The translations under genes were made by a program, and so were the position numbers. A DNA stretch of 64,000 nt. Origin: Synechococcus sp. CC9616. GTDB lineage: Bacteria; Cyanobacteriota; Cyanobacteriia; PCC-6307; Cyanobiaceae. Shown one piece after another: positions 8,865-17,644 of this stretch. The DNA lies in assembly GCF_000515235.1 (NCBI RefSeq), contig NZ_KI911558.1, positions 1,471,217-1,535,216 on the forward strand, written 5' to 3'. Below the pieces are notes generated by a model. It saw nothing but the letters and a program-made list of their open reading frames with translations, was not told the origin of the DNA and ran no database searches. The first letter of the stretch is position 1. Every line of letters starts with the position of its first letter.

Positions 8865-9603
8865 CACCGAAACCAAACGAAGGCATGAACGACTGCCGTT
8901 GCTGACCTTGTTACCGAGGTCATGGATGGCCTTCGGACGGGCGCCTTGGCGATGTGTTGGTTTGGCCGCCCTCGTTCTGATCAGTGGCGCAGGACTGGCC
9001 GTGATCGGACAGGACCTGCGTCAGTTCGACAACGCCTGGCTTGGGCGACTGGGCGATCTCACTGTTCTGCTCAGCCTGGTGCTTCCGCTCCTGCCGATGC
9101 TGGCTCTGCTTCAGCTGGCCGACAGCTTGCTGCCAGCCGGGGAGTCCTCCAGGCTCACGATGCCCTGGCGCTGGATCCTGCGTCAGAGCTTGGCGCTGCT
9201 GTTGCTTGAGGCTCTGGTGATGCTGGGAGGGATCGCAGCGATCCAGAGCCTCAGCTGGGCTCTTGGTCAGATCAGCACCACCCTGGCTGGCTTGTCGGTG
9301 ATCCTCGGTGGCGCTCTGTTGCTGAGCTGGATGTTCAGCCAGGTGCTGGCGCTACCCCTGCTGATTCACCACCGCCACCGGGCCCTTCAGGCGATGGACC
9401 ACAGCCGTCAGCTTGTGGGTGGCAATGCCCTCAAGGTGCTGGCTCTGCTCGGACTGATCACAGGACTCAACCTCCTGGGACTGATCGGGGCCAGCCTTGG
9501 CCTGCTGCTCAGCCTCCCCTTCAGCGCCCTGGTTCTGATGGCCTGCTGCCGCACTCAGACACCATGGAGGAGTGATTCACGTCGGAACATGTTGCCCACA
9601 TAG
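8851..9603 (+). CDS. Conserved polytopic membrane protein
   Basis: A 250-residue protein of unknown function with about five or six predicted membrane segments, at roughly residues 31-50, 68-90, 108-132, 141-168, 193-216 and 219-235. A short basic N-terminus (TETKRRHERLP) suggests a cytoplasmic start. GTG at 8851 or the TTG one codon earlier can initiate; both overlap the EVE gene, so the two are probably co-transcribed. The C-terminal ~16 codons overlap the convergent DUF2811 gene. Confidence 0.75.
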   Translation: MHSTDTETKRRHERLPLLTLLPRSWMAFGRAPWRCVGLAALVLISGAGLAVIGQDLRQFDNAWLGRLGDLTVLLSLVLPLLPMLALLQLADSLLPAGESSRLTMPWRWILRQSLALLLLEALVMLGGIAAIQSLSWALGQISTTLAGLSVILGGALLLSWMFSQVLALPLLIHHRHRALQAMDHSRQLVGGNALKVLALLGLITGLNLLGLIGASLGLLLSLPFSALVLMACCRTQTPWRSDSRRNMLPT

Positions 9604-9803
9604 ACGCGGGTGATCTCTCTTGACTCAATGCCGTTCTGGACGAGGAATCCCGCCAGTGCCGCCTGAACCAGTCGGTATTGATCCCAATTGGGATGGCACT
9701 CAATGAACCGTGTCATCGCCTCCTGCAGGGGCGCTGGCATCTCCGCTTGAAAACTGATCAGACCATCCTCTGCGTGGGCATCTGAATCCGAACCTTTCTG
9801 CAT
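9555..9803 (-). CDS. DUF2811 family protein
   Basis: An 82-residue protein of the cyanobacterial family DUF2811. The conserved core is present (ISFQAEMPAPLQEAM, then HPNWDQYRLVQAALAGFLVQNG). It is small, soluble and of unknown role. The ATG at 9803 is preferred; an in-frame GTG at 9836 would add 11 residues. Its last 16 codons overlap the convergent membrane protein gene by 49 bases. Confidence 0.85.
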   Translation of the reverse strand: MQKGSDSDAHAEDGLISFQAEMPAPLQEAMTRFIECHPNWDQYRLVQAALAGFLVQNGIESREITRVYVGNMFRRESLLHGV

Positions 9804-9851
9804 CTCCTCGCTCTGGAACGCACACCAGTTCTCCACATGACAGAGACCACG

Positions 9852-10085
9852 TCAAGAGCGCCCCAAATCGGTGGTCCCCGACCTTCTCCAACTGAGATCG
9901 CAGTCGTAGCAAGCTTGCAACAGAACGGATGTGAGCTGTTGTCGAAACGGCTCATGCCGCTGCTGCCGCGTCAAGAGTGGACAACACATTCGAAGCGTTT
10001 TCCACAGCTCTCCAGCACAACGACGCTTAAGAGGACTCAGCCTGTGGAAACGATGTGCAAAGGCCTTGATTTCCCTGCGGAACAA
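9852..10085 (-). CDS. Possible small hypothetical protein
   Basis: A 77-codon frame between DUF1818 and DUF2811 on the same strand. The translation has a plausible helical, Leu/Arg/Cys-rich pattern (LWKTLRMCCPLLTRQQRHEPF) but no recognised family, and it would start at a TTG. The opposite strand is also open over most of the region, so coding is not certain. It is listed because the local gene order would otherwise leave about 280 bases unexplained. Confidence 0.35.
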   Translation of the reverse strand: MFRREIKAFAHRFHRLSPLKRRCAGELWKTLRMCCPLLTRQQRHEPFRQQLTSVLLQACYDCDLSWRRSGTTDLGRS

Positions 10086-10116
10086 TCGACCGGCTGAAAA
10101 CGATCAGGTTCCCTGA

Positions 10117-10488
10117 TCAATCCTGCGAATCCAGAGCCGATCTCATTGCGGCGACGATGGCCATGGCAGCAGGAGATGGCCAGTGGCCTTCGACACCTCG
10201 CCCTTGGCTCCCCGTCAAAACCAGAGAGAGCTGCCAGTGATTCCGATCGCCCTCCAGGGACGCCCACCAGACACCACGCTCCATCTCAAGATCGATGGAT
10301 TCTTCCTCCATCAGCTGGTCAGCGAGGGAACGATGTTGATCTTCAAGGGCGCTCAACAAGCCCACAAGATCTCTCCACTCAGGATCTGTGAGCTCGAAAG
10401 CCCAGGTCTCCCCTCCAATCAAACACTGGTAATCAGCTCGGTTCGGGTCCCGGGCAAAACGCCATCCAGGACCCTCCTGTTGGATCAC
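10117..10488 (-). CDS. DUF1818 family protein
   Basis: A 123-residue cyanobacteria-specific protein of the DUF1818 family. The start [30 protein letters not shown] and the central [12 protein letters not shown] are characteristic. The protein is acidic and soluble, with no membrane segment. Its start overlaps the rpoZ stop by four bases (ATGA), so it is translated in a unit with the omega subunit of RNA polymerase. Whether it acts on transcription is not known. Confidence 0.88.
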   Translation of the reverse strand: MIQQEGPGWRFARDPNRADYQCLIGGETWAFELTDPEWRDLVGLLSALEDQHRSLADQLMEEESIDLEMERGVWWASLEGDRNHWQLSLVLTGSQGRGVEGHWPSPAAMAIVAAMRSALDSQD

Positions 10489-10712
10489 CCAGGAAGCAAA
10501 TCGGGCTGATCCTGTTCGTCACTCAGTTCAACGATCGCTCGCTGCACCGGCTTGACGCTGGATTCCTCCAGCAGCCCATCAAAATCATCGAACCGTCGCT
10601 GCTTGGCTCGGAAGGCGATCCGAACGGTGGTGAGATATCGATTGCTGGACTGTCGAATCAGGCTTTCACCACGCTTGGCCAGATCCTTGGAATCAATGCC
10701 GGCCGAGTTCAT
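10485..10712 (-). CDS. rpoZ: DNA-directed RNA polymerase omega subunit
   Basis: A 75-residue omega subunit, which helps fold and assemble the beta-prime subunit of RNA polymerase. The cyanobacterial form is recognised by [19 protein letters not shown], followed by [14 protein letters not shown] and a C-terminal [17 protein letters not shown]. The ATG at 10712 gives the normal length. It is coupled to the DUF1818 gene by a four-base overlap. Confidence 0.93.
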   Translation of the reverse strand: MNSAGIDSKDLAKRGESLIRQSSNRYLTTVRIAFRAKQRRFDDFDGLLEESSVKPVQRAIVELSDEQDQPDLLPG

Positions 10713-10756
10713 GGCTGATCGAGCAAAGGGGAATCCAACATCTTAAAGCTCTCCTT

Positions 10757-11041
10757 TCAAGCCAACTGATCACTGCGAAAAGGAACATGCATCGGATAGG
10801 TCCTCTGACGCTCTCCAGGGACTCTGAGAACGATCTGGCGACCCAGGCCGAGGGCTGCCAGTGGTAACCGCAGGTAGGCCAGCAGATCACTCACCTCCTC
10901 GAGGTGCGCCACATCCAGGCACTCGATGCGGATACTCCCCCAGCTGCGACGCATGCGACAGTCCCGAATTGGTTCCAGCAACTCCTCAAGACGAGGATCT
11001 TCCCGATAAAACGAGAAAATCAGTTGCTGCAGACGATCCAT
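10757..11041 (-). CDS. Conserved hypothetical protein
   Basis: A 94-residue protein from ATG at 11041 (MDRLQQLIFSFYREDPRLEE). It is rich in charged residues and leucine with regular spacing, as in a small alpha/beta domain, and lacks membrane segments. No family with known function is recognised. The frame is open upstream to beyond the Hsp70-like start at 11104, but a longer form would overlap that divergent gene, so the inner ATG is preferred. The downstream neighbour on this strand is rpoZ. Confidence 0.65.
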   Translation of the reverse strand: MDRLQQLIFSFYREDPRLEELLEPIRDCRMRRSWGSIRIECLDVAHLEEVSDLLAYLRLPLAALGLGRQIVLRVPGERQRTYPMHVPFRSDQLA

Positions 11042-11103
11042 CCGAGCCAGTCCCCATAATCTCAACCTGACTTCAACGTGCCCACTGGCAGGGCTGGAAC
11101 CGC

Positions 11104-12678
11104 GTGGGAGAAGAAAAGCTTCAACTTTCCGATTACAAAGGCACCCTGGCGATCGATCTAGGCAGCACGACCACCGTGGTGGCATTCCAGGGCGAACAGC
11201 AAGCCACGCCAGACCTTCTTGATCTTCCACCGATCAGCCGGCGTCCTGGAGAAATCCCCAGCCTGGTCTGGTCGGCGTCCGGACTGCCCCTCATCGGCCG
11301 CCAGGTAGTGGAAGCCGGATTGGCCGATCAGGAGGATCCGCGCCTTGCCAGGGATTTCAAACGGGAAATCGGAGCCTCCTCAGACGATCAACGGGCGCAA
11401 CGAGCGGGCGAAGAGCTCATCAAACAGATCTGGTCCCGTTTGCCAGAGGATCTCAACGTGACCCGGCTGGTTCTCACGGCCCCCGTCGAGCGCTACCGCC
11501 GCTACCGCGATTGGCTGCTGCACGCTTGCTCCAACTTGCCTGTTGAGGACATCGCTTTGGTGGATGAGCCCACGGCTGCGGCCATGGGGGCCGGTCTTGC
11601 CCCTGGGTCGCGCTTGCTGGTGGTGGACCTGGGCGGCAGCACCCTGGACCTGGCTCTTGTTGCCCTGGAGGGCGGCCAGGGCCGGGCCGCGCCGATCGCC
11701 CAGCTCTTGCGCCTGGGAGGGCAATCCCTGGCGGAGACGAGTCGCCAGAAATTGCGCACGGCCAACGTTCTGGGCAAGGCGGGGATCCGCATCGGAGGCC
11801 GCGATATCGATCGCTGGATCGCCAAACGCTGTTGTCCTCAACTGACCAGCTCGCCGGCTCTTTTGGATGCGGCGGAACGACTCAAGTGCCGCTTAAGCGA
11901 TCAAGCCCTGGCGGACAGAGACCTGATCAAGGAGTTGTGGGTCAACCCGGACGACGGCAGCCAGAAGAGTCTGGAGCTGACTCGCTCCGACCTGCATGAT
12001 CTGCTGGAGCAGCAAGGTCTTGCGGAGGCCCTGGAACAGCTCCTGGAGACCACCCTCGCCGGAGGACGACGTCACAACTGTGACCTCTCAGACCTCGTTG
12101 GCGTGGTGGTGGTGGGAGGCGGGGCCCAGATGCCCTGGCTGCGGCAATGGCTAAAGCAGCACACCGCACCGGCCGCTCTGCTCACTCCACCGCCTGTGGA
12201 GGCGGTGGCTCTCGGCGCCCTGAAGCTGACACCAGGCGTCACGGTGAAGGATGTCCTCCATCACGGAGTCTCCTTGCGCGTGTGGGATCAGCGAGGTCAG
12301 TGCCATCGCTGGCATCCGCTCTTCGTGGCAGGACAGCCCTGGCCGAGTTCGGAGCCACTTGAGCTGCGGATGGCAGCGAGCTGTGAGGATCAGCAAGAGC
12401 TTGAACTGATGCTGGGCGAACCCTCGACAGAGGGTCGACACGATGTGGTTTACATCGACGGCTTACCGACCCTGCGTCGCCTCGATGCCGGTGAGGTGAC
12501 CCATCAGGCCTGGACCGATAGCGTTGCGATTCTGCCGCTGGATCCTCCTGGACAGCCTGGCGAGGATTGCCTGCGACTGTTATTGCGCATCGATGAAGAG
12601 GCTCAGCTTGTTGCGGAGATCTCCGATCTCCGCACCGGTGACGACCTCAGCTCGCGCCCCCTCGGCACGGTTCGGTGA
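11104..12678 (+). CDS. Hsp70-family (DnaK-like) protein
   Basis: A 524-residue protein with an Hsp70-type ATPase fold. Phosphate-1 (LAIDLGSTTTVVAF) lies near residues 15-28, the connect-1 segment is seen as VDEPTAAAMGAG, and phosphate-2 as LVVDLGGSTLDLAL. The adenosine motif appears as VVVVGGGAQMPWL. The region after about residue 375 is short and diverges from the DnaK substrate-binding domain, so this is a DnaK-like paralogue, not the housekeeping chaperone. The start is GTG at 11104. It precedes a membrane-anchored protein on the same strand, which may be its partner. Confidence 0.85.
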   Translation: MGEEKLQLSDYKGTLAIDLGSTTTVVAFQGEQQATPDLLDLPPISRRPGEIPSLVWSASGLPLIGRQVVEAGLADQEDPRLARDFKREIGASSDDQRAQRAGEELIKQIWSRLPEDLNVTRLVLTAPVERYRRYRDWLLHACSNLPVEDIALVDEPTAAAMGAGLAPGSRLLVVDLGGSTLDLALVALEGGQGRAAPIAQLLRLGGQSLAETSRQKLRTANVLGKAGIRIGGRDIDRWIAKRCCPQLTSSPALLDAAERLKCRLSDQALADRDLIKELWVNPDDGSQKSLELTRSDLHDLLEQQGLAEALEQLLETTLAGGRRHNCDLSDLVGVVVVGGGAQMPWLRQWLKQHTAPAALLTPPPVEAVALGALKLTPGVTVKDVLHHGVSLRVWDQRGQCHRWHPLFVAGQPWPSSEPLELRMAASCEDQQELELMLGEPSTEGRHDVVYIDGLPTLRRLDAGEVTHQAWTDSVAILPLDPPGQPGEDCLRLLLRIDEEAQLVAEISDLRTGDDLSSRPLGTVR

Positions 12679-12764
12679 CTGACATCCGCTGTGAAGGCCG
12701 TCCACCAGAGGTGGGGCATCGGCATCTGGATTTATAGAACTGTCTGAGAATTGATTCAACCCAT

Positions 12765-13622
12765 TTGGCGCCGCGTCGCCTTCTGCTTCTCCGCCTCTGG
12801 CTTGTGGCCACGATCGGCGTTGTTGCGGCCATTGCCGGTTCAGCCTGGTGGTGGGAAAAACAGCTCCCTGGAAAGCTTCAGCAGGCTGCCCAGGAGGGTG
12901 ATCTCGAAGCCTGTCTGAACTACGGCGAACAACTGTCGGCGTTGCGCTGGCTGGGATCAGGAGCTCCTGAGGAACAGGCATTGTGCCGACGCCAACAAGC
13001 CGAAATCCTCTGGAACGACGGCCAGAGTTCCGCAGCGCTCAAACTGCAGACCCAGCTGATCGAGTCCGGGCTTGGAAATGCTGAGAGTCAGCAGCAGGAT
13101 CGCGACAAGCTGGCGCTCTGGCAGGAACAACTTCGCAACCGCGCCCTTGTGCTGTTCCGCGATGGAGACTTGGAGAAAGCGCTCGAGACTCTCTCCCCCT
13201 TGACGCCTGCCAGCTCACCAGGCAGCAGCGCCCTCAGTGACACGCTCAAGGAAACCTGGAACCGCAACCGTCTGAACCACGAGCGGATCAAGGAGCTGGT
13301 CGAAGCAGAGCGTTGGTGGGAAGCTCTCGACAGTCTCAATCGCCTGGACCATCCCTGGTGGCAACAGCAGGCCAAGAGTCAGCGTCAAACCGTTGAGACC
13401 GCCATTGCAGAGCTGCGTGCCACGGAGGAGCATCAGCAGCATGGGGAATCGGGTCCTGAAGTGATTGCAGGTCCAGAACTCGACACTGCCGTTCAGTCGT
13501 CACTGGATGCTGGGAACGACCCATGGGATGCCTTCCTTTCGGCCTGTGACCAGCTGGGGGGACGGGTGGTGGAAGACGGCCCTGAGAGTTTCTGCCGTCG
13601 CATAAGCGACGGCAGCCCGTGA
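12765..13622 (+). CDS. Membrane-anchored protein, possible Hsp70-like partner
   Basis: A 285-residue protein of unknown function. An N-terminal basic stretch and one hydrophobic segment (LWLVATIGVVAAIAGSAWWW, about residues 11-30) give a signal-anchor topology. The remainder is helical, Gln/Glu/Trp-rich and TPR-like in its periodicity (for example ALVLFRDGDLEKALETL and VEAERWWEALDSL), but no repeat is certain. The start is TTG at 12765; no ATG or GTG lies near the beginning of the frame. It follows the Hsp70-like gene by 86 bases on the same strand. Confidence 0.7.
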   Translation: MAPRRLLLLRLWLVATIGVVAAIAGSAWWWEKQLPGKLQQAAQEGDLEACLNYGEQLSALRWLGSGAPEEQALCRRQQAEILWNDGQSSAALKLQTQLIESGLGNAESQQQDRDKLALWQEQLRNRALVLFRDGDLEKALETLSPLTPASSPGSSALSDTLKETWNRNRLNHERIKELVEAERWWEALDSLNRLDHPWWQQQAKSQRQTVETAIAELRATEEHQQHGESGPEVIAGPELDTAVQSSLDAGNDPWDAFLSACDQLGGRVVEDGPESFCRRISDGSP

Positions 13623-13652
13623 CAAAATGCCTGCACGGTTGATCTGGTTTTC

Positions 13653-13874
13653 ATGCAGGCGGGTGACAAGGTGACGGTCGCGTCGTCGGTCGTGGTCTTC
13701 AACCACCCCGAACATCGAGGCCAGGCCTTCGATATGAAGGGGGCATCTGGTGAAGTGTTCAAGGTGCTTGATGAGTGGAAGGGACGACCAATCAGTCCCA
13801 CGCTTCCGGTGATCGTGGCGTTCGGCCGCTACAAGGCGCATTTCCGCGCTGACGAGCTCACTCCCGCTGGTTGA
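13653..13874 (+). CDS. ftrV: Ferredoxin-thioredoxin reductase, variable chain
   Basis: A 73-residue variable (alpha) subunit of ferredoxin-thioredoxin reductase, the enzyme that passes electrons from ferredoxin to thioredoxin. It has the SH3-like fold signature: GDKVTVASSVVVFNHPEH, GQAFDMKG-x-GEV and EWKGRPISPTLPVIVAF. It protects the 4Fe-4S cluster of the catalytic chain, which is encoded elsewhere. The 3' end overlaps the convergent pyrR gene by 17 bases. Confidence 0.93.
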   Translation: MQAGDKVTVASSVVVFNHPEHRGQAFDMKGASGEVFKVLDEWKGRPISPTLPVIVAFGRYKAHFRADELTPAG

Positions 13875-14418
13875 GCCGTTTCAGGAACACGCCTTCCTCA
13901 CCATCAACATCGCGCAGGCGCAGCTCGATTGATTCACTGCGCCTGGTCGGAACAACCCGGCCACAGAAATCAGGCTGGATCGGCAACTCGCGATGGCCGC
14001 GATCCACCAACGCCAACAACATCACCCGCTGAGCCCGTCCCCAGCTCTGCAACGCTTCCAGTGCTGCCCGAACTGTCCGGCCGGTGAAAATCACGTCATC
14101 CACCAGCACGACCTGCCGCTCTTCAACACTGTTGGGCAGGGTGGTCAACTGGGGCAGGCGTGTTCCGATGCGCTCCAGATCATCGCGATGAAAGGTTGGA
14201 TCGATCGAACCCTGGGCGATGGCATGGCCGCTGAGGCGTTCGAGTTCCAAGGCCAAAACGCGAGACAGCTGGACCCCACGCGTGGGGATTCCCAGCAGCA
14301 TCAGATTGCGGCTGTCATCGACCGTTTCAAGGACCTGCGTGGCTAGGCGAACAAGGGTGCGCCCCAATTCGCGATCGGACAGGATTTCGATCCGGTCGTC
14401 CTCAGACGGGGCACTCAT
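13858..14418 (-). CDS. pyrR: PyrR bifunctional protein (pyr regulator / uracil phosphoribosyltransferase)
   Basis: A 186-residue PRTase-fold protein. The PRPP-binding motif VVLVDDVIFTGRTVRAAL is intact, preceded by the PyrR-type LLGIPTRGVQLSRVLA and followed by LVDRGHRELPIQPDFCGR. In Firmicutes PyrR attenuates pyr operons by binding RNA; in cyanobacteria the regulatory role is less clear and the enzyme may serve only in uracil salvage. It stands divergently from gpmI and overlaps the end of ftrV. Confidence 0.92.
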   Translation of the reverse strand: MSAPSEDDRIEILSDRELGRTLVRLATQVLETVDDSRNLMLLGIPTRGVQLSRVLALELERLSGHAIAQGSIDPTFHRDDLERIGTRLPQLTTLPNSVEERQVVLVDDVIFTGRTVRAALEALQSWGRAQRVMLLALVDRGHRELPIQPDFCGRVVPTRRSESIELRLRDVDGEEGVFLKRLNQRE

Positions 14419-14516
14419 GGTTCAGCGCAGTTGTGGTGATCTCCGGAAAGAAACGTTCCAGGGCAGATGGAGCGGTAAATTGATTCTGCATAAGTGCTAA
14501 TGAACCGACGGTTGCG

Positions 14517-16154
14517 GTGAACGTAAACAGCAGCACTTCGAACGGTTCCAATCACTCCGGATCGACTGCGCCTGTCGTTCTCACCATCCTCGATGGATGG
14601 GGTCACCGAGATGCAAACGAGCACAACGCCATCCGTCAGGCTCAAACGCCGGTGATGGATGCTCTCTGGCACGCCTATCCCCACACCTTGATTGAGGCCA
14701 GTGGCGCGGAGGTTGGACTGCCTGATCAACAGATGGGCAACTCCGAGGTGGGGCATCTGACCATCGGCGCCGGTCGGATCATCCGTCAGGAGTTGGTGAG
14801 GATCAGTGATGCCGTGGTGAACGGCCAGCTGATCCAGACCCCAGCCCTCACAACCCTTGTGGAGCGAGTGAATGCCCGCGGTGGGCGGTTACATCTGCTG
14901 GGCCTCTGCTCCGACGGGGGCGTTCACAGCCACGTAAACCATCTCTGTGGTCTGATCCACTGGGCGAAGCAGCTCGGGGTCGCGCATCTGGCGATCCATG
15001 CGATCACGGACGGACGCGACACGCCGACACAAAGCGCATCAGAATTTCTCAATCAGGTCGAGACCACCATCGCTGAAGCCGGCATCGGCGAAATCGCGAG
15101 CCTGTGTGGTCGCTACTGGGCCATGGACCGGGACAAGCGCTGGGAACGCGTCGAAAAGGCCTACGACCTTTACACCGACCCACAGATTCCGATCAGCGAT
15201 CTCAACCCTGGCGAGGCCCTTGCAGCCAGTTACGCCAGCGGAGTCACCGACGAATTTCTAGAGCCCGTGCGCTTCAGCTCCACGGTGATGCAGGACGGTG
15301 ATGGCGTTCTGATGTTCAACTTCCGCCCGGATCGGGCCCGGCAGATTATTCAGGCGCTCTGCCTGGAGCAATTCGAAGGCTTCCCAAGACGACACACCCC
15401 AGATCTCGACGTTGTCACCTTCACCCAGGTGGAACAGAACCTGCCCGTCGACGTGGCCTTCCCACCAGAACCGCTCGATCACTTGCTCGGGCAGGTGGTG
15501 TCCGAAGCGGGCCTACGTCAGTACCGCACAGCGGAAACAGAGAAGTACCCGCATGTGACCTACTTCCTGAATGGTGGCATCGAGCAACCGCTGGCCGGAG
15601 AGGATCGTCACCTGGTGCCGTCGCCACGCGTCGCCACCTATGACCTCTCACCAGCCATGTCGGCCAGTCAGCTAACCGACAGCTGCATCGACGCAATCAG
15701 GAAAGGCATCTATTCCCTGATCGTGATCAATTACGCCAATCCCGACATGGTGGGGCACACCGGCGTGATGGATGCCGCAACAGAGGCCATCAGCACGGTT
15801 GATGCCTGCATCGGCCGTCTTCTCGATGCCGTCGGACGCCAGGGTGGGACCTTGCTGATCACAGCCGATCACGGCAACGCCGAACTGATGCAAGGATCTG
15901 ATGGACAAGCCTGGACCGCGCACACCACCAACCCTGTTCCTGTGATCCTGATCGAGGGAGAGCGACGCAAACTGCCAAACCACGGCAATGCCATTTCCTT
16001 GCGCAGCAATGGAGGACTGGCAGACATTGCCCCGACCCTCCTCGAAATCCTTGATCTCAAAAAACCAGACGCCATGACAGGTTCCAGCCTGATCGAACCG
16101 ATGCCTAGCGTCGACAACACGCCCCTATCCGCTCGCCTTCCCCTCTCCGTCTGA
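14517..16154 (+). CDS. gpmI: 2,3-bisphosphoglycerate-independent phosphoglycerate mutase
   Basis: A 545-residue Mn-dependent enzyme that interconverts 3- and 2-phosphoglycerate. The alkaline-phosphatase-like core shows [10 protein letters not shown] near residues 22-31, and the catalytic serine is Ser76 in [10 protein letters not shown]. Other metal-binding motifs are [22 protein letters not shown] and TADHGNAE. The Asn/Ser-rich first 18 residues are not part of the fold. The start is GTG at 14517. It is followed four bases later by secG. Confidence 0.95.
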   Translation: MNVNSSTSNGSNHSGSTAPVVLTILDGWGHRDANEHNAIRQAQTPVMDALWHAYPHTLIEASGAEVGLPDQQMGNSEVGHLTIGAGRIIRQELVRISDAVVNGQLIQTPALTTLVERVNARGGRLHLLGLCSDGGVHSHVNHLCGLIHWAKQLGVAHLAIHAITDGRDTPTQSASEFLNQVETTIAEAGIGEIASLCGRYWAMDRDKRWERVEKAYDLYTDPQIPISDLNPGEALAASYASGVTDEFLEPVRFSSTVMQDGDGVLMFNFRPDRARQIIQALCLEQFEGFPRRHTPDLDVVTFTQVEQNLPVDVAFPPEPLDHLLGQVVSEAGLRQYRTAETEKYPHVTYFLNGGIEQPLAGEDRHLVPSPRVATYDLSPAMSASQLTDSCIDAIRKGIYSLIVINYANPDMVGHTGVMDAATEAISTVDACIGRLLDAVGRQGGTLLITADHGNAELMQGSDGQAWTAHTTNPVPVILIEGERRKLPNHGNAISLRSNGGLADIAPTLLEILDLKKPDAMTGSSLIEPMPSVDNTPLSARLPLSV

Positions 16155-16158
16155 TCCA

Positions 16159-16389
16159 ATGCTGACCATCGTTCTTTCTTGGGTCTGGGTTGCCAGTGGC
16201 ATGATCCTTATTCTGCTTGTGCTGCTGCACAGCCCTAAAGGGGGTGGCATGGGGGGCCTTGCTGCCAGCGGCAGTTCCATGTTCAGCAGCGCCAGCAGCG
16301 CGGAGGCGACCTTGAACCGTTTGACCTGGACCTGCTTGGCCGTCTTTCTTAGCCTTGCTGTGATTTTGAGTGCCGGCTGGCTGAGCTGA
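16159..16389 (+). CDS. secG: Preprotein translocase subunit SecG
   Basis: A 76-residue membrane protein with two hydrophobic segments (about residues 3-22 and 53-73) separated by the SecG signature LLHSPKGGGMGGLAASGSSMF. It forms part of the SecYEG channel in the plasma or thylakoid membrane. It begins four bases after gpmI and is probably co-transcribed with it. The AT-rich accessory block starts directly downstream. Confidence 0.93.
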   Translation: MLTIVLSWVWVASGMILILLVLLHSPKGGGMGGLAASGSSMFSSASSAEATLNRLTWTCLAVFLSLAVILSAGWLS

Positions 16390-16429
16390 GTTAATTTCAG
16401 AGCCTGAACAAGGAGATCATGTTGAATTG

Positions 16430-17305
16430 ATGTTTGATAACGGCAAATTTTTTATTCTTGGAGTCGGAGCTCAGAAGGCAGGAACAACATGGCTTGCAAA
16501 CCAGCTGGAGAAAGCAAGTTTTTTCAGCAACGGAGGAATCAAAGAATTCCATGTTTTCAACAAACTATTCACCCAAAACAAGACAACCAACAACAAATTT
16601 AAAATTGCCAAAAAAGCCAATATCAATAGACACATCAAGCGCCGACTCAAGCAAGACAAGGATCTTCTTATCAGTCAAAAAGTGCTGATGAGGCTCTCGC
16701 CAGCGGCCTATTTCGACTTTTTTGACTATCTCTACCTCAGGCAGCCAGACGTGTCGCATGTTGGTGATATCACACCCGCATACTCAACATTATCGATTGA
16801 CAGATTCTCATTAATTCGCGACGGCCTTATAGAGAAAAAGTTTCACCCCAAGATCATCTTCTTGATGCGCGACCCGGTTGAGCGCGTCTGGTCGCAGCTG
16901 AGAATGAACAATCGCTTCAAATTTGAGCGCACGAAAGTAAAAGCAACACCCCAAGAAGAGTTCAAAAAACTTCAAAATTTCTACAAATCAAAGTCCTGCA
17001 TCAACAGAACTCAATACGAAATCATTTCAAGAAAGCTGGAGAGCGTCTTCAATCCTGAGGAAATTTATTACGGATTTTATGAAACACTGTTTACAAAAGC
17101 TGAGATCAATCGGCTGACCAATTTTCTCGAATGCCCTGCAATATCGCCGGAGTTTGGTGAAGTTGTTCACGCATCACCAAAATCCAATGTTGAACTCGAA
17201 GGCTTGAACGAAGTCCTTCAGGAGATTCGCGAGTTCTACGCGCCCACCTACACCTGGGCGCGTAGAAGATTTAATGACTCCTTACCAAAGTCCTGGGTCA
17301 CATGA
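16430..17305 (+). CDS. Sulfotransferase family protein
   Basis: A 291-residue cytosolic-type sulfotransferase. The 5'-phosphosulfate-binding loop QKAGTTW sits at residues 15-21, and the 3'-phosphate-binding motif appears as IIFLMRDPVERVWSQL around residues 140-156. Such enzymes move sulfate from PAPS to a hydroxyl or amino group, here possibly on a surface glycan. ATG at 16430 is preferred; an AAGGAG stretch lies about 14 bases upstream, and a TTG one codon earlier is possible. The gene is clearly AT-richer than secG and groEL on either side, which suggests horizontal acquisition. The acceptor substrate is unknown. Confidence 0.85.
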   Translation: MFDNGKFFILGVGAQKAGTTWLANQLEKASFFSNGGIKEFHVFNKLFTQNKTTNNKFKIAKKANINRHIKRRLKQDKDLLISQKVLMRLSPAAYFDFFDYLYLRQPDVSHVGDITPAYSTLSIDRFSLIRDGLIEKKFHPKIIFLMRDPVERVWSQLRMNNRFKFERTKVKATPQEEFKKLQNFYKSKSCINRTQYEIISRKLESVFNPEEIYYGFYETLFTKAEINRLTNFLECPAISPEFGEVVHASPKSNVELEGLNEVLQEIREFYAPTYTWARRRFNDSLPKSWVT

Positions 17306-17644
17306 ACTCATAATTTTCTGCATGGCTACGATCAAGATCCAAACGAAGCAAAAACAAAAAAATCTAAAAGACAGACTCAGATTAGAAAACAATTTTCACT
17401 ACAAACTTATCGCGACCTGCGACTCACAAACTAATTATAAAAAGATATAGGGTAACAACAATCACCAGGCTACTTAATAAAATTAGAGACATTAAATCAA
17501 CCCCTTTGGCCTGACTAGGCAGATTTTTCAGGCGCACGCTCGCCATAAACGGTCGGCTGACAAAAAAGGAGTGCCCCTAACATTGAACAGAAAAAGCGAA
17601 ATCCATACCAAATGATCTAAGATCCTCTAAGTAAAGTCCGCCTC
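17306..17644. other. AT-rich intergenic stretch in accessory block
   Basis: No clear gene. The left part is A-rich and without structure. The right part (about 17500-17560) is more GC-rich and contains the start of a possible 40-codon minus-strand reading frame described separately. The promoter of the following glycosyltransferase must lie near its right end, but no convincing -10/-35 pair was seen. Confidence 0.5.
17424..17546 (-). CDS. Possible small single-span membrane protein
   Basis: A 40-codon frame with ATG at 17546. The N-terminus MASVRLKNLPSQAKGVD is polar and basic and is followed by one strongly hydrophobic segment (LMSLILLSSLVIVVTLYLF, residues 18-36). The composition resembles a small membrane subunit, but hydrophobic frames arise easily from T-rich DNA. 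No homologue is recognised and no ribosome binding site is obvious. Listed as a candidate only. Confidence 0.22.
   Translation of the reverse strand: MASVRLKNLPSQAKGVDLMSLILLSSLVIVVTLYLFIISL

Noticed and set aside
9837-10097. An 86-codon plus-strand frame opposite the possible small gene at 9852-10085
   Set aside because: No recognisable family, and it would sit alone against the minus-strand gene order; the minus-strand frame is a little more plausible.
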